DNA of 50,307 bases from Deltaproteobacteria bacterium. Its GTDB lineage: Bacteria; Myxococcota; B64-G9. The translations under genes and the position numbers were made by a program. The notes beneath the pieces were generated by a model. That model saw nothing but the letters and a program-made list of their open reading frames with translations, searched no databases and was not told the origin of the DNA. This document shows, one piece after another, positions 14,906 to 25,100 of this stretch (position 1 is its first letter; each line of letters starts with the position of its first letter). The stretch lies in the NCBI GenBank assembly GCA_019314375.1, contig JAFCZJ010000024.1:1-50307 (forward strand), given 5' to 3'.

Positions 14906-16411
14906 ATGCTTCGGTGGATTCTCTTGTTGTGCATTACGTTGGCCCTGGCCTCATGTGGCTCCAACGGCGACCAGGAACTGGATGCGGGTACAGACGCGGG
15001 TACAGACGCAGGTACGGACGCGGGTACAGACGCGGGCACAGACGCGGGCACGGATGCGGGCCTGGATGCGGGCACGGATGCGGGCCTGGATGCGGGCACG
15101 GATGCGGGCCTGGATGCGGGAACGGATGCGGGCCTGGATGCGGGAACGGATGCGGGCACGGACGCGGGCGGAGACAATCCCGCCCCCACCGGCTGCGCCT
15201 TTCCCTTCTCAGCCCCCCCCTCCAGAGAACTACCCAGCGGCTGGACCGTTCGGGACAAACACCTCTTGTGCAGCTTGGACCACGATGGCCACCTGGCCCA
15301 GGTCTACATGGAAAGCGAAGCGGTGGACGAAACCAACTTCGGTTACATCGTCTACGAAGCCCGCCGTGGATGGATCTGTGTCGATGGCGTCGTGCAGGCC
15401 TTGGACGCAGCCGGCATCGACTACGCCTACGGCCATCATGGATGGGACGTAATGCAGTTGGTGCATGAGGGCTTGCGCTACGTCTATCGATGGAGCGATG
15501 TCTGCGTGGGTTATCGGCCCTGCACGCCCAGCTTCGACGTCTTCGACGTACACCAACAGGACACGGGCGAACGCATCGCCGGCATGCTGCCGGCCACCTG
15601 CGTACATCTCAGCGAACAGGGCAGGCCTCGGCCCCTGACTTTGAACCTGCGCCAACCACCCGGCAAAGACAACGAGGTACAGTTCACCATGGGCGAAGAC
15701 GACGGCCCAGCCGACGCACAGCCGGCTCATCTTGTGACCTTGCATCCTTTTCGCATGGATCTGCACGAAGCCACTTGGGCCGACTTCGCCATGTTCTTAG
15801 ACGACCACGGCAACGACTGCGAGGGCGTACCCTGCATCGACAGCGAAGCGGTAGGCATTCGAGTCCATGAACAAGCAGGCCGATGGACGGCCGACGAAGG
15901 GGCCGAGAATCTCCCGGCCGTGCACATGACCTGGCATGGTGCCGAGACCTTCTGCTTCTGGCGAGACTACATGGAGCTGCCCTCGGAAGCGCAATGGGAG
16001 TTCGTGGCCACGGCCGGAGGCATGCAGGTTTTCCCATGGGGAGATCAAGCCCCGGACTGTGATCGAGCCATCTTTGCCGACTGCGCGCAAGATGCCCAAA
16101 CCATTTGCTCGGTCACCCCCACCGGCGTCGATGGTTTCTGTGACCTGGCGGGCAACGTGGCCGAGTGGATTGGGGACTGGTATGACGCCGATTTCTATGC
16201 AAGCTGTACGACCGACTGCTTCAACCCCCGAGGCCCGGAAAACGACACCGGCTCGAAAGTCCTGCGGGGCGGCAGCTACGCTGACGACGACTCATCCTTG
16301 GCCTCCCGGCTTCGCGCCACCCAAGCCCCTGCCTCAAGCTCAGCCCAGGTGGGTCTGCGCTGCGTTCGGCGGCAATTCACCTGGAGCCAATACGATCCCC
16401 CGGAACCATGA
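14906..16411 (+). CDS. Lipoprotein with DAGT/DAGL linker and formylglycine-enzyme-like domain
   Basis: The start at 14906 follows GGGAGGT. The lipobox L-A-S-C has its cysteine at residue 17. Residues 26-89 are sixteen Asp-Ala-Gly-Xaa repeats, a flexible tether off the membrane. A Cys-containing region of unknown fold follows. The C-terminal part (about 245-495) matches the formylglycine-generating-enzyme/SUMF1 family: ELPSEAQWEFVA, FPWGD, DLAGNVAEWIGDWY, VLRGGSY and a final GLRCVRR. True family members oxidise a sulfatase cysteine, but bacteria use many relatives as binding or other enzymatic modules. The active-site cysteine pair of aerobic enzymes cannot be confirmed here. No sulfatase gene is nearby. 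The next gene overlaps by 4 bases, so the two are coupled. Confidence 0.88.
   Translation: MLRWILLLCITLALASCGSNGDQELDAGTDAGTDAGTDAGTDAGTDAGTDAGLDAGTDAGLDAGTDAGLDAGTDAGLDAGTDAGTDAGGDNPAPTGCAFPFSAPPSRELPSGWTVRDKHLLCSLDHDGHLAQVYMESEAVDETNFGYIVYEARRGWICVDGVVQALDAAGIDYAYGHHGWDVMQLVHEGLRYVYRWSDVCVGYRPCTPSFDVFDVHQQDTGERIAGMLPATCVHLSEQGRPRPLTLNLRQPPGKDNEVQFTMGEDDGPADAQPAHLVTLHPFRMDLHEATWADFAMFLDDHGNDCEGVPCIDSEAVGIRVHEQAGRWTADEGAENLPAVHMTWHGAETFCFWRDYMELPSEAQWEFVATAGGMQVFPWGDQAPDCDRAIFADCAQDAQTICSVTPTGVDGFCDLAGNVAEWIGDWYDADFYASCTTDCFNPRGPENDTGSKVLRGGSYADDDSSLASRLRATQAPASSSAQVGLRCVRRQFTWSQYDPPEP
14981..15172 (+). repeat. In-gene tandem repeat, 16 units of 12 bases
   Basis: Sixteen 12-base units encode DAGT, with DAGL at units 7, 9, 11 and 13 and DAGG at the last. 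Units 7-14 alternate L and T, showing a 24-base higher-order unit that arose by duplication. The reading frame would survive gain or loss of whole units. Confidence 0.95.
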
Positions 16412-17445
16412 GGTCCTCGATGCGACAAATCATTATCTATCTATCCTTGCCCCTGTTCCTCTGGGCTTGCGCCGGAAACAGCGAGAGCCAGGACGCCGGC
16501 ACGGACGGCCTGATCGAAGACGCGGGCACTGACGCAGGCGGCGACGAAGAACCCGGTCAAAGCTTTTTCTTGCGATTCGAAGAAGGCGCCCAGGCCTGCG
16601 CTCAGTTCTCCGAGGGTCGCACGGCAGCCCAAGAACTGGCCTTGGGCGCAAGATTGCGATTCGCCCCTGGACTCGTCGAACTGTCCAGCGATCAGGACTT
16701 CTTTGAAGCCGATCTGATCGAGTCGGTCCACTTGGGCCCCAACGGAATTCCAGCCAGCCCCACCGGCCCCGGCGAGTTTGCCCATCAATTCGAAGAAGAA
16801 CTTTGGGGCTGGTGCCATCGTTTTATTTTCACCCAAGCCTACACCTTCGACGATCCTCCCCGGCCCTGGCGCATCGAAGCCGATTTCGAATTCTGCCGCA
16901 AGAATGCCGAAGACGATCCCTTTGAGCTGGTCTTTGACCTGAACCAAGCGGGCGAGGCAGCCCGATCACTTCAAGCCAGCAAACGCCAGGTTCGTATCCG
17001 AGGCTTTTTGGACCAGGGCGTGGACTACCTGACGGAAAAACAGTTCTTCCGCTCATGCACCTACGACACGACCGAGGCAGAACCCTTCACCATCCACCTG
17101 GAAAGCGACGACGGCGCTTTAATCGTGGACTTAAACAAACGCCAAGTGCCCCCAATCTTCGGATCAGGCGAAGCGGCCATCGTGGGTGCCCAAGTCAGCC
17201 TGGACGGATCCCCGCAAAGCACAGACGCGCCCTTGCACCTGGCCTACCGGGCCGAGTTGCACAATCTGGACGAAGGCTTCCTGGTGGTCTTGGACCCGCC
17301 AATTGCCGGCGCATACGGCCTCCATTGGAGAGAGACCGGAACAACCGATCCGCCGGCCCTGGTGAATCTTCTGGACGAAAATCTGGATCCGGCGGCACCG
17401 CTGGAATCCAAAGGCGTGGGCAACTACACGGAGACCGCTGAGTAA
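16408..17445 (+). CDS. Lipoprotein of unknown function
   Basis: The ATG at 16408 overlaps the previous stop (ATGA); ATG 16420 is an alternative start preceded by AGG. The signal peptide ends in the lipobox L-W-A-C. A short acidic linker with two DAGTD units follows, like that of the preceding gene. The remaining 300 residues have few recognisable motifs; they look beta-rich, with scattered Cys (C-x-QFSEG, WGWCHRF, CRKN, CTYD). No enzyme signature is seen. Co-transcription and a shared linker type suggest that it works with the formylglycine-enzyme-like lipoprotein at the cell surface or periplasm. Confidence 0.8.
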   Translation: MRSSMRQIIIYLSLPLFLWACAGNSESQDAGTDGLIEDAGTDAGGDEEPGQSFFLRFEEGAQACAQFSEGRTAAQELALGARLRFAPGLVELSSDQDFFEADLIESVHLGPNGIPASPTGPGEFAHQFEEELWGWCHRFIFTQAYTFDDPPRPWRIEADFEFCRKNAEDDPFELVFDLNQAGEAARSLQASKRQVRIRGFLDQGVDYLTEKQFFRSCTYDTTEAEPFTIHLESDDGALIVDLNKRQVPPIFGSGEAAIVGAQVSLDGSPQSTDAPLHLAYRAELHNLDEGFLVVLDPPIAGAYGLHWRETGTTDPPALVNLLDENLDPAAPLESKGVGNYTETAE

Positions 17446-17768
17446 ACACATCCAACCCGGTCCTTTGGGTGTCACATCGTGGAATCTTTGGCGTACACCC
17501 CGGATGCGTACACCCCGGAAGAACCTCATCGCCTGTCGGCTCGAGAACCTTTCGGGGCTCTTGTGTGCGGCCGGAACGTGCTAGATGCCTTAGGCCAGAA
17601 AACTCCTAGTAACCCAATCAACCAAGCGAATCACCAGACACCCAAGTAAGGCATCTTGTGCCACGCCGCAAAGCGGCGGGGTGCCGGCTGGCCAGTTGGG
17701 CGAGGTGCGAAGAGCGCCGGCACAACCCGGCCTTGTGGTTCTATCTTGTGGAATCTTTGGCACCTTTA

Positions 17769-17972
17769 CACCGTGTCGCTTTGCGCCACGGCACAAGAGT
17801 TTCTTCTGGGGTTTGCCTGATGAACGAATGACGCAACTGTTTGGATCGTGGAATCTTGAGAAACTCTAGCACCGTGTCGCTTTGCGCCACGGCACAAAAG
17901 TTTCTTCTGGGGTTTGCCCATACCAACGAAATCACTCAAGTGTCAGGATCGTGGAATCTTGAGAAACTCTAG
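17769..17972. repeat. Two tandem ~100-base direct repeats
   Basis: Unit 1 is 17769-17869 and unit 2 is 17870-17972. Both begin CACCGTGTCGCTTTGCGCCA, share TTTCTTCTGGGGTTTGCC in the middle, and end with ATCGTGGAATCTTGAGAAAC followed by TCTAGC. Between the shared blocks the sequence diverges, so conserved ends frame a variable middle. Confidence 0.85.
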
Positions 17973-18034
17973 CGCTGCCGGTTTATCCGACAGCTACCCT
18001 CCGTGTCGCACTCTTACGGGAGCCCTGGATGGTT

Positions 18035-18057
18035 CCTGCCGCGTTTCTTGCGGCAGG
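18035..18057. repeat. Perfect hairpin, 8-base stem
   Basis: CCTGCCGC and GCGGCAGG flank the seven-base loop GTTTCTT. It lies between two convergent genes and has no T tract, so a REP-like element fits better than a terminator. Confidence 0.6.
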
Positions 18058-18150
18058 GTTCATCCCGGGCCTCGCCCACATGCGCCGTTCACCTTCGGGA
18101 TCATCGCCCCGATGCGCCGTTCACCCCCAATGTTCGCCAATTGACGTCCC

Positions 18151-18171
18151 GGGCGGGGATAAACCCCGCCC
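18151..18171. repeat. REP-like GGGCGGGG hairpin
   Basis: GGGCGGGG, a five-base loop ATAAA, and CCCCGCCC form a perfect 8-base stem followed by CTACGG. It lies just past the end of the acyl-CoA synthetase gene (minus strand), where it could block or stabilise transcript ends. Such GC-rich hairpins are often dispersed in bacterial genomes. Confidence 0.6.
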
Positions 18172-18178
18172 CTACGGA

Positions 18179-20284
18179 TTATTCGGAGGTCCACCCTCGG
18201 GATCCCCGCCCACATGCGCCGTCCGCCCTCGTGATTCGCGCATCCACGATCGACAAGCCCCGCCCCGCCGGATGCAAAATGACCGGGTTCAGATCCAGCT
18301 CCTGCAAATCGTCAAATTCCACGAACAAACTCGCCACCCGCCCGATGCAATCGATGAGGGCGGCGGCGTCCAGGGCGGGTCGACCCCGAATGCCCTGGAT
18401 CAACGGAAAGGCCTTCAATTCGGCGAGCATGCCTTCGGCATCAAAGCGACTGACGGGTGCCAGCCGAAGCGCTCGATCAGCCAAAAGCTCCACGTAAATC
18501 CCGCCCCAGCCCACCATGACCACCGGCCCGAAGGAGGGGTCTCGCCGCCCCCCAACGATGAATTCTTCTCCGGCGGGCGCCATGGCCTGGAGCAAATAAC
18601 CCTCGACATCAATGCCGCTCGCTCGCGCCGCCATATGCTGAGCGGCCTCGACAAGCGCCGCGCGATCCGCCAATTCCAAGGCCACCCCTCCCTGCTCGCT
18701 TTTGTGACTGGCCTGCTTGCTCAAAAGCTTCAGGGCATAGGGACCGCTGAAATCCGGTTCGGGCACTCTGCCTGGATCGTCGAAACGCTGCCAGGGCAAG
18801 GCCCTAAGACCAACCGCCGACAAGGCAACAAACGCCGCGTCCAAAAGCGGTTCGCCCTGACCCGCCAAAGCGTCTTCCCAAACTCTGCGCTCCACGGCAA
18901 AAACCATGTCCTCACCGCGCGCGGCGACCGCCTGTCGCCGTGCATGATACTCAGCCGCCAAAGAAAGCGCCCTGGTGGCTTGCAGCGGGGTGGTGAAAGT
19001 CGGATAGGGGTGATGACGTGAGATCTCTAAAATCTCCGGCCCACCGGAAATCAGGGTCATGGACACCGGCTTGTCGAAACGCCGGACCAATTCAGTTACC
19101 GCATCCAGGAAAGTCCGGGAGGTGGCCGCCTCGTAACTGGCCTGATAGAGGTGGTTAAAGATGACGCCATCCACCTCATCGCTGGCCAAGACCGCTTCGA
19201 GCACCCGGGCAAAAAGGGTGTAGTCAAAAATCTCTCCCAAATCCATCGGGTTCTGAGCTCGAACCACCCGGCCAGGGATGAGGGATCTCAAGGTATTCAG
19301 CAAGCCATCGGAAAAACGCACGATCTCAAAACCAAGGTCTGCGCAGGCGTCTGCACTGATGACCGCGTGTCCTCCGGATCGCGACAGCACCGCCACCCGC
19401 CGGCCGCGCATGGGTGGCAAACTCAAAACCTTGGCCGCCAGCAAAAGCTCGTCCTCGCCCTCCACCCGCATCATGGCCGACTGCCGACATGCCGCATCCA
19501 CCACCTCATCGGAGCTGGACAATGCCGCCGTATGCGACTGGGCAATGCGGGCCGCTTCTTCCGTGCGATTGGACTTTTGCAACACGATGGGCTTTTCGCT
19601 CTTTTGCGCCAGATCGAACAGGGCACGACCACGGGCGATGCTCTCCAGATACATCAGGACCATGCCGCAATCCGAATCGTCCAAGAAATGCCGCAGAAAA
19701 TCCACCTCGTCCAACTGCAGCTTGTTCCCCACGGAAACAAACTGGCGGAAGAAAATATGATTCTCGCTAACCCCCCGCATGTAGGTGTCCCCCACCCCAC
19801 CGCTCTGAGAAATAATCGACACGGGCCCGCTGGGCAAATCGCCCTCAAAGAAAGCAAAAGGCATCATGAAAGGCACCGTTGTGTCGACGGTGCCCACGCA
19901 GTTGGGACCCATGAGCATCAGCCCATGCTCTTCGGCGGCGTCCAGAAGCTCTTGTTCCAATCCGGTCCGGCCTGATTCAAATTCGGAAAACCCACCGGAT
20001 TCCACCACCACTCGCCGAATGCCTTTCGCCGCGCAGGCCCGCAGCAACTCGGGTACCGAGGCCGCGGGCGTAATGATCACAGCCACATCCGGTGTCTCAG
20101 GCAAATCTTCGATGGAGGCGAAAACAGGCACCCCATCCACCTCGCCCGCCTGCTTGCCCACACCGTATAAACGACCGGGAAAACCAATACGCTTGTTGTT
20201 GCGAACGATGATCTGACCAAGGTTCAGGCGCTCGATGGACACGCCGATGATCACCACGGATTCTGGTTGAAAAAATCGAAGCAA
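18179..20284 (-). CDS. ADP-forming acyl-CoA synthetase (acetate-CoA ligase type), fused subunits
   Basis: The TTG at 20284 lies eight bases after a strong AGGAGGAGG, giving 701 residues; an earlier TTG at 20314 is in frame but has no ribosome site. The protein joins the CoA-binding/ligase alpha part (about 1-460) to an ATP-grasp beta part (about 480-701), as in ADP-forming acetyl-CoA synthetases and protein acetyltransferase relatives. The Rossmann start is FFQPESVVIIGVS. ISQSGGVGD marks a CoA-ligase loop. The phospho-histidine is likely H251 in QSHTAALSSSD. ATP-grasp strands include YALKLLSK and FIVGGRRDPSFGPVVMVGWGG. It would interconvert an acyl-CoA with acid plus ATP. No GNAT domain is present, so it is not a Pat-type acetylase. 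It diverges from the E2-like acyltransferase gene. Confidence 0.9.
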   Translation of the reverse strand: MLRFFQPESVVIIGVSIERLNLGQIIVRNNKRIGFPGRLYGVGKQAGEVDGVPVFASIEDLPETPDVAVIITPAASVPELLRACAAKGIRRVVVESGGFSEFESGRTGLEQELLDAAEEHGLMLMGPNCVGTVDTTVPFMMPFAFFEGDLPSGPVSIISQSGGVGDTYMRGVSENHIFFRQFVSVGNKLQLDEVDFLRHFLDDSDCGMVLMYLESIARGRALFDLAQKSEKPIVLQKSNRTEEAARIAQSHTAALSSSDEVVDAACRQSAMMRVEGEDELLLAAKVLSLPPMRGRRVAVLSRSGGHAVISADACADLGFEIVRFSDGLLNTLRSLIPGRVVRAQNPMDLGEIFDYTLFARVLEAVLASDEVDGVIFNHLYQASYEAATSRTFLDAVTELVRRFDKPVSMTLISGGPEILEISRHHPYPTFTTPLQATRALSLAAEYHARRQAVAARGEDMVFAVERRVWEDALAGQGEPLLDAAFVALSAVGLRALPWQRFDDPGRVPEPDFSGPYALKLLSKQASHKSEQGGVALELADRAALVEAAQHMAARASGIDVEGYLLQAMAPAGEEFIVGGRRDPSFGPVVMVGWGGIYVELLADRALRLAPVSRFDAEGMLAELKAFPLIQGIRGRPALDAAALIDCIGRVASLFVEFDDLQELDLNPVILHPAGRGLSIVDARITRADGACGRGSRGWTSE

Positions 20285-20455
20285 GGGTCCGTCCTCCTCC
20301 TCTATATCTATCAAGTGCGGAGGCTCATGTACCCATCATTCTCGAAAGCGGGTTTTTCTGACTTGCCAGGCCCATAAAAAGCATGACACAACAAGGCATT
20401 CAAGCCATGACGTGCGGAGGCGGTCCAAACCAAATTCGCATGAGAGGGAGGAAAA

Positions 20456-21301
20456 ATGGGCCTTCGCAACATCCAGGTCACCAAGCCCAAGCGCACCCCC
20501 ACTTTTCGCAAGATCGCCCTGGCCACCTGGGATCGTCCAGGGGACCCGCAGATCTACGGCACCATGGAGGTCGACCTGACCAAGGCCTATGCGTGGCGGG
20601 ACAAGTTGCCGGAAGGGGCCCCGAAGGTCACCGTGACCCACATGGTGGCCAGAGCCATGGCCCGGGCCATGAAAAAACACCCGGATCTGAACGGCTTTGT
20701 GCGTTTCAGGAAGATCATCCTGCGCAAAAACATCGATCTGGCCCTGCTGGCCACCGTCGAGGATGATTCGGGCCAGCAGGATTTGAGCAGCGTAAAACTC
20801 AGGCAGGTCGACGAGATGAGTGCGCCACAGATCGCCGAGAAGCTGGCGATCAAGCTGAAGCGCATCAGAGAGAAAAAAGACACGGATCTGCAAAAATCCT
20901 CCCAACTCATGAGCTTCTTTCCCGGCTGGATTGTGCGCTTTCTGCTCTGGTTTACGGCCTTTGTCTCCTACACGCTCAACATCCGATTTCCCGGTGTCCC
21001 CAGAGATCCCTTCGCCGCTTGCATCATCACCAACGTAGGCATGTTCGGCTTGGACATCGCCTATGCGCCGCTGGTGCCTTACACCCGGGCACCCATGGTG
21101 CTGCTGGTGGGCCAGGCCAAGCTCAGACCCACGGTGGACGATGAGGGGCAAATCGTGGCCCGGCACATTGTGACCTTGAACGCCACCATCGACCACGCCT
21201 TCTGCGACGGGGCTTTGCTTGCCAATATGGTCAAGGTCATCCAGGAAACCTTCGCCAATCCGGACGAGCATTTTGGCCAATGGACCCCACCGGAAGCCTA
21301 A
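20456..21301 (+). CDS. Stand-alone 2-oxoacid dehydrogenase E2-type acyltransferase
   Basis: ATG 20456 follows GGAGG. The 281-residue protein is the catalytic domain of the E2/chloramphenicol acetyltransferase superfamily. TDHRVVDG-like catalytic residues appear as DHAFCDGALLANM near residue 246, so His and Asp are kept. ITNVGMFGLDIAYAPL matches the conserved E2 central segment. There is no lipoyl domain or E1-binding domain. A hydrophobic stretch at about 160-180 (GWIVRFLLWFTAFVSY) is unlike normal E2 and could be membrane-associated. It is divergent from the acyl-CoA synthetase gene, 171 bases away, so the two may handle the same acyl-CoA pool. No E1 or E3 gene is near, so a classical dehydrogenase complex is unlikely. 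Confidence 0.88.
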   Translation: MGLRNIQVTKPKRTPTFRKIALATWDRPGDPQIYGTMEVDLTKAYAWRDKLPEGAPKVTVTHMVARAMARAMKKHPDLNGFVRFRKIILRKNIDLALLATVEDDSGQQDLSSVKLRQVDEMSAPQIAEKLAIKLKRIREKKDTDLQKSSQLMSFFPGWIVRFLLWFTAFVSYTLNIRFPGVPRDPFAACIITNVGMFGLDIAYAPLVPYTRAPMVLLVGQAKLRPTVDDEGQIVARHIVTLNATIDHAFCDGALLANMVKVIQETFANPDEHFGQWTPPEA

Positions 21302-21473
21302 CACTGCACTAACAAGCGTCCCATCGGCCACGGATTTCCGAGACCCCTCACGAATTGCCGAAGAGACCCAGGTTCACGATCAACGCGAAGTACCTGATAT
21401 TACTACATTCACAAACTGGCACGGGCCTTGCTCATCCTTCGAGACAATCGAAGAAAAACCAAGGAGACCCTAC

Positions 21474-22019
21474 ATGCGCCATTTCAAGATCACGATGTCG
21501 ATTCTGCTCAGCCTAAGCCTCACGATTTTTGCCGCCTGTGGCGGCAACAGCGAAGAAGATCCCCTGATCATAAAGCAATCGGACGCCGTCAGCGACTGCG
21601 GCGGATTTGCCGTCACCCGAACCCCGACCTTCGACGACTACCCAGGCGCATATTGCGATGCCGAAGTTCTGCACTGGGAATACGATGCCTTGAACCAAAA
21701 ACTGGACATCCGGGATGCCCGCCTCCTGCTGAACTGCTGCGGCGACCACAGCATGGACATCGCCTTTGAAGACGGCATCTACGTGGTCACCGAGGTCGAC
21801 GCCCCTGAAAACGGTGACGGGCGTTGCAACTGCATGTGCGTCTTCGACTACGATCTAATTGCAAACGGCATCCCGGGGGGTGTCATCACCCTGCGCCTCA
21901 TGCGCCACGTCACGGATTCGGGCGGGCTGCATCAGGTATGGGAAGGCGAGTTGAACCTGGCCGAAGACTCGGGTTTCGTCATCCTGGACGACACGACCGA
22001 TGACACCTGGTGTTACTAA
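21474..22019 (+). CDS. Small Cys-rich lipoprotein of unknown function
   Basis: ATG 21474 lies six bases after AGGAGA; the frame is open further upstream but has no other ribosome site. The 181-residue product has a signal peptide ending in F-A-A-C. The mature part has cysteine clusters (LLNCCGDHS, RCNCMCVFDYD and a C-terminal WCY), which suggests disulfides or metal binding. Its core looks beta-rich. I do not recognise the family. It stands alone between the E2-like gene and the beta-helix protein gene. Confidence 0.75.
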   Translation: MRHFKITMSILLSLSLTIFAACGGNSEEDPLIIKQSDAVSDCGGFAVTRTPTFDDYPGAYCDAEVLHWEYDALNQKLDIRDARLLLNCCGDHSMDIAFEDGIYVVTEVDAPENGDGRCNCMCVFDYDLIANGIPGGVITLRLMRHVTDSGGLHQVWEGELNLAEDSGFVILDDTTDDTWCY

Positions 22020-22070
22020 TCATTTGCTGATCATCGGTCCCCCACTGAAGCCCCCAAACCTACGCCCAGC

Positions 22071-22098
22071 TTGCCTTTCTGCCGCATTTCTGTATAAA
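22071..22098 (+). promoter_or_regulatory. Candidate promoter for the beta-helix surface protein gene
   Basis: TTGCCT (22071-22076) and TATAAA (22093-22098) are separated by 16 bases, 46 bases before the ATG at 22145. The AT-rich stretch stands out locally. Confidence 0.5.
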
Positions 22099-22144
22099 TA
22101 ACCGAAATTCTTCACAGCAAGCTTCTAATTGGAGGGCTGTCGCC

Positions 22145-25100
22145 ATGCCTAAGTTTTTGACTTTGATTTCGATGTTTCTGACCTTGACCCTGTCGGGTGG
22201 AATTTGCACCGCCGCCACCTTTACGGTGGACAGCCTGGCCGACGATGGCGACACCAACCCCGGCGACGGAAACTGTCTCGTGGCGGCAGGCGACTGCACC
22301 CTGCGCGCGGCCATCGAAGAAGCCAACGCCTTGGCCGGGGCCGACGTCATCGAATTCGATTTGGGTGCCGGACATCATACCTTCACGCCGGCCACGGCCT
22401 ACGTCATCGACGGCAGCGATCTAATCATTGACGGCTTCAGCGCGGCGGGTGCTGCACCCAACACGGCCCCAGCCCCCCTGCCCTTCGATCCCGCCACCAA
22501 CCTGACCATCACCATCGACGGCACAAACGTGAACACGACCGCGGCGGCCAGCATCCTCATCGAGGCCAACAACGTAACCCTCAGAGGCCTGAACGTACAT
22601 TCGGGCCCCTTCCACGACATCTCCATCGGTGCCACCCACTGGGATTTGATCCGCAACAGCATCCAGGGCTGCTTTGTCGGCACGGACGTGACGGGGATGA
22701 TCGCCTTGCCCGCCGGGCGATCCTTTCAAAATCCTTACTATGCATCCGTGGCCTTGCTGCACGGCGCCCAAGCCAACACCATCGGCTGCAACGATTCAGC
22801 CGCCTGTGATCCCAGTCAACGCAACCTTCTGAGCGGACAAAACCGCGTCGGTTTCAACTACATGGGATGTGGCGTCCTGATGCATGGCTCTGCCGCGGTC
22901 GGCGACGTGATCAGCCAAAATCTCGTCCACGGCAACCTCATCGGAACCCAGGCCAAAACCACCATCGACGCATCGGGCGAGGTACTTGCTGCCTTGCCCA
23001 ACCGGATGGGCCTGTATCTCACCTATGGTACGCTACAAAACCGCATCTGGGGCAACACCATCTCCGGCAACTCGTGGAAGGGTGTTCACATGACCGCGGG
23101 CGGTGCCACCGAAAATGCCGAGAACTCATTTCTGAGAAACTTCATCGGCTTGGCCCTGCTCTCGGACAGCCCAATCGTCGACCAGGCCCTGCCCAATGGA
23201 GGAGACGGCTTTTCCTTGGTCGGGAACTGCAACCGCAACCTCATCGGCGACGGGGATTTCTCCAACGCCAACGTCATTTCAGGCAACGACGCCATGGGCC
23301 TAAGCATCTCAGGAAGCAGCATGAGCCCATACAGTGGCAATGTGATTGACGGCAACATCATCGGCTTGGACAGCTCAGGTGCCTTCGCCATGCCCAACGG
23401 CAGCTTCGGCGTCAATCTCTACGGTCCAGGCGGCAACCAAATCGGCACCATGGGTCAAGGCAACGTCATTTCGGGCAACGGCCAGACCGGAATTTATTTA
23501 AGCCAAACCGACGGGCAGTTGGTCGAATCCAACATCATCGGTCTGGACATCACCTCCACCCAATCTCGACCCAACGCCTCCCATGCCGTTGTCTTCTTCA
23601 GCAGCACGAACTGCAACATCAAAGGCAACCTCATCGCCAAGAGCGCACACCACGGCATCTATGCCTTGCTCACGGACAACACGAACTCCATCGAGGACAA
23701 CACCATCCGGGACAGCAGCAACAACGGCATTGAGTTATTGGGCAGTTCTCCAACAATCCTACGCAACCAGATCCTGGACAACAGAAATTTCGGGATCCAA
23801 ATTTCCGTTCAAGACAGCGATCCAAGCTACGGCAACCCGGGTAGCGATGTAACCGCTCAGCCCATCATCGGAGGGGAGGGGAACGCCAATCACTTCGATG
23901 GCAACTGGTTCGGCGGCATTTTGAGCACCGACACCCATGCGGTCAACGCAAGCACTTTGCATCTAGACAACACATTCGGAACCAATGGCAACCCAATGGG
24001 CACCAAACAACAATGGCTGATTGCTGTCGAATTGGTGACGGCTAATGGCACCCCAATCACCACGGGTGTCTTTTCTGCTTCAACCAGCAACGGACTGGAC
24101 GTCAACCACACCTTGAGCACACCCAATGGCGGCCTCTGGGGCCAAAGCCCAAGCTTCAACATCGACAGTCACGGCACCTGGACGAATGTAGTCAGCTCAA
24201 CCTATTCGAGCAATGGAACCTTCACCGATGCACCCACCTTCACCATCACCGCATCCGGCGAGGGTCTTGTCGGCGAGACCCAATTCACCTTCGACGGCAT
24301 CGGTGACGACCTCGAAAGCGGCAACGGCTACCCCAACTGGATCGAAACCGACGGCCTGTACCGATACCAAATCGCCGAAGTCGTCATGTTGCCCGACGCC
24401 GATGGTGACGGGGTCCCTGATGATACAGACTGCGCGCCCGACGATCCCCTTTACTACGACGTCACGGCACCCTGCGATGCAGATAGCGACGGATATTGTG
24501 ACGCAAACATCACAGGACAAGTACTGTCCAGCGCCTGCCCCAACGAAGGCGTGGAAACCTTCGAAGATCCCAGCGACTGTGATGACGATGATGGCGCCAT
24601 TTATCCGGGTGCCACCGAAATATGCAATGAAGTCGATGACAATTGCGACGGCGACACCGACGAAGGCGTACAGAACACATATTACGCGGATGCCGACGGG
24701 GACGAGTTCGGCGATCCTGATTCCACGATCATGGCCTGCAACCCACCCATGGGATATGTCGTCAACTTAGACGACTGCAATGACGGAGACGCCAACGTCA
24801 ACCCGGAAGCGGCGGAATCATGCAACCAGATCGATGACAACTGCGACGGCGACACCGACGAAGGCGTACTCATCACATTCTACGCAGACGGAGACGGCGA
24901 CGGATTCGGGACGGACGGCAACACCACCGAGGCCTGCAGCGCCCCTGACGGTTATGTGGACAACACCACCGATTGTGACGACGAGAACAGCGCCGTCCAT
25001 CCCGATGCCACCGAGACCTGCAACGAGGTCGATGACAACTGCGACGGCGACACCGACGAAGGCGTGCTCATCACCTTCTACGCAGACACCGACGGCGACG

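Larger units (their letters stand above)
17446..18178. other. Repeat-rich intergenic region between convergent genes
   Basis: This 733-base stretch holds no supported gene; short open frames in it have no ribosome site. The decamer GTGGAATCTT occurs four times (17479, 17748, 17848, 17951). Two roughly 100-base direct repeats lie at 17769-17972. A third, inverted and degraded copy of their GTGTCGCTTTGCGCCAC part appears near 17657. Two hairpins lie at 18035-18057 and 18151-18171. Variants of the phrase CATGCGCCGTTCACC occur at about 18079, 18113 and 18212. It looks like accumulated mobile or REP-type debris. Confidence 0.75.
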
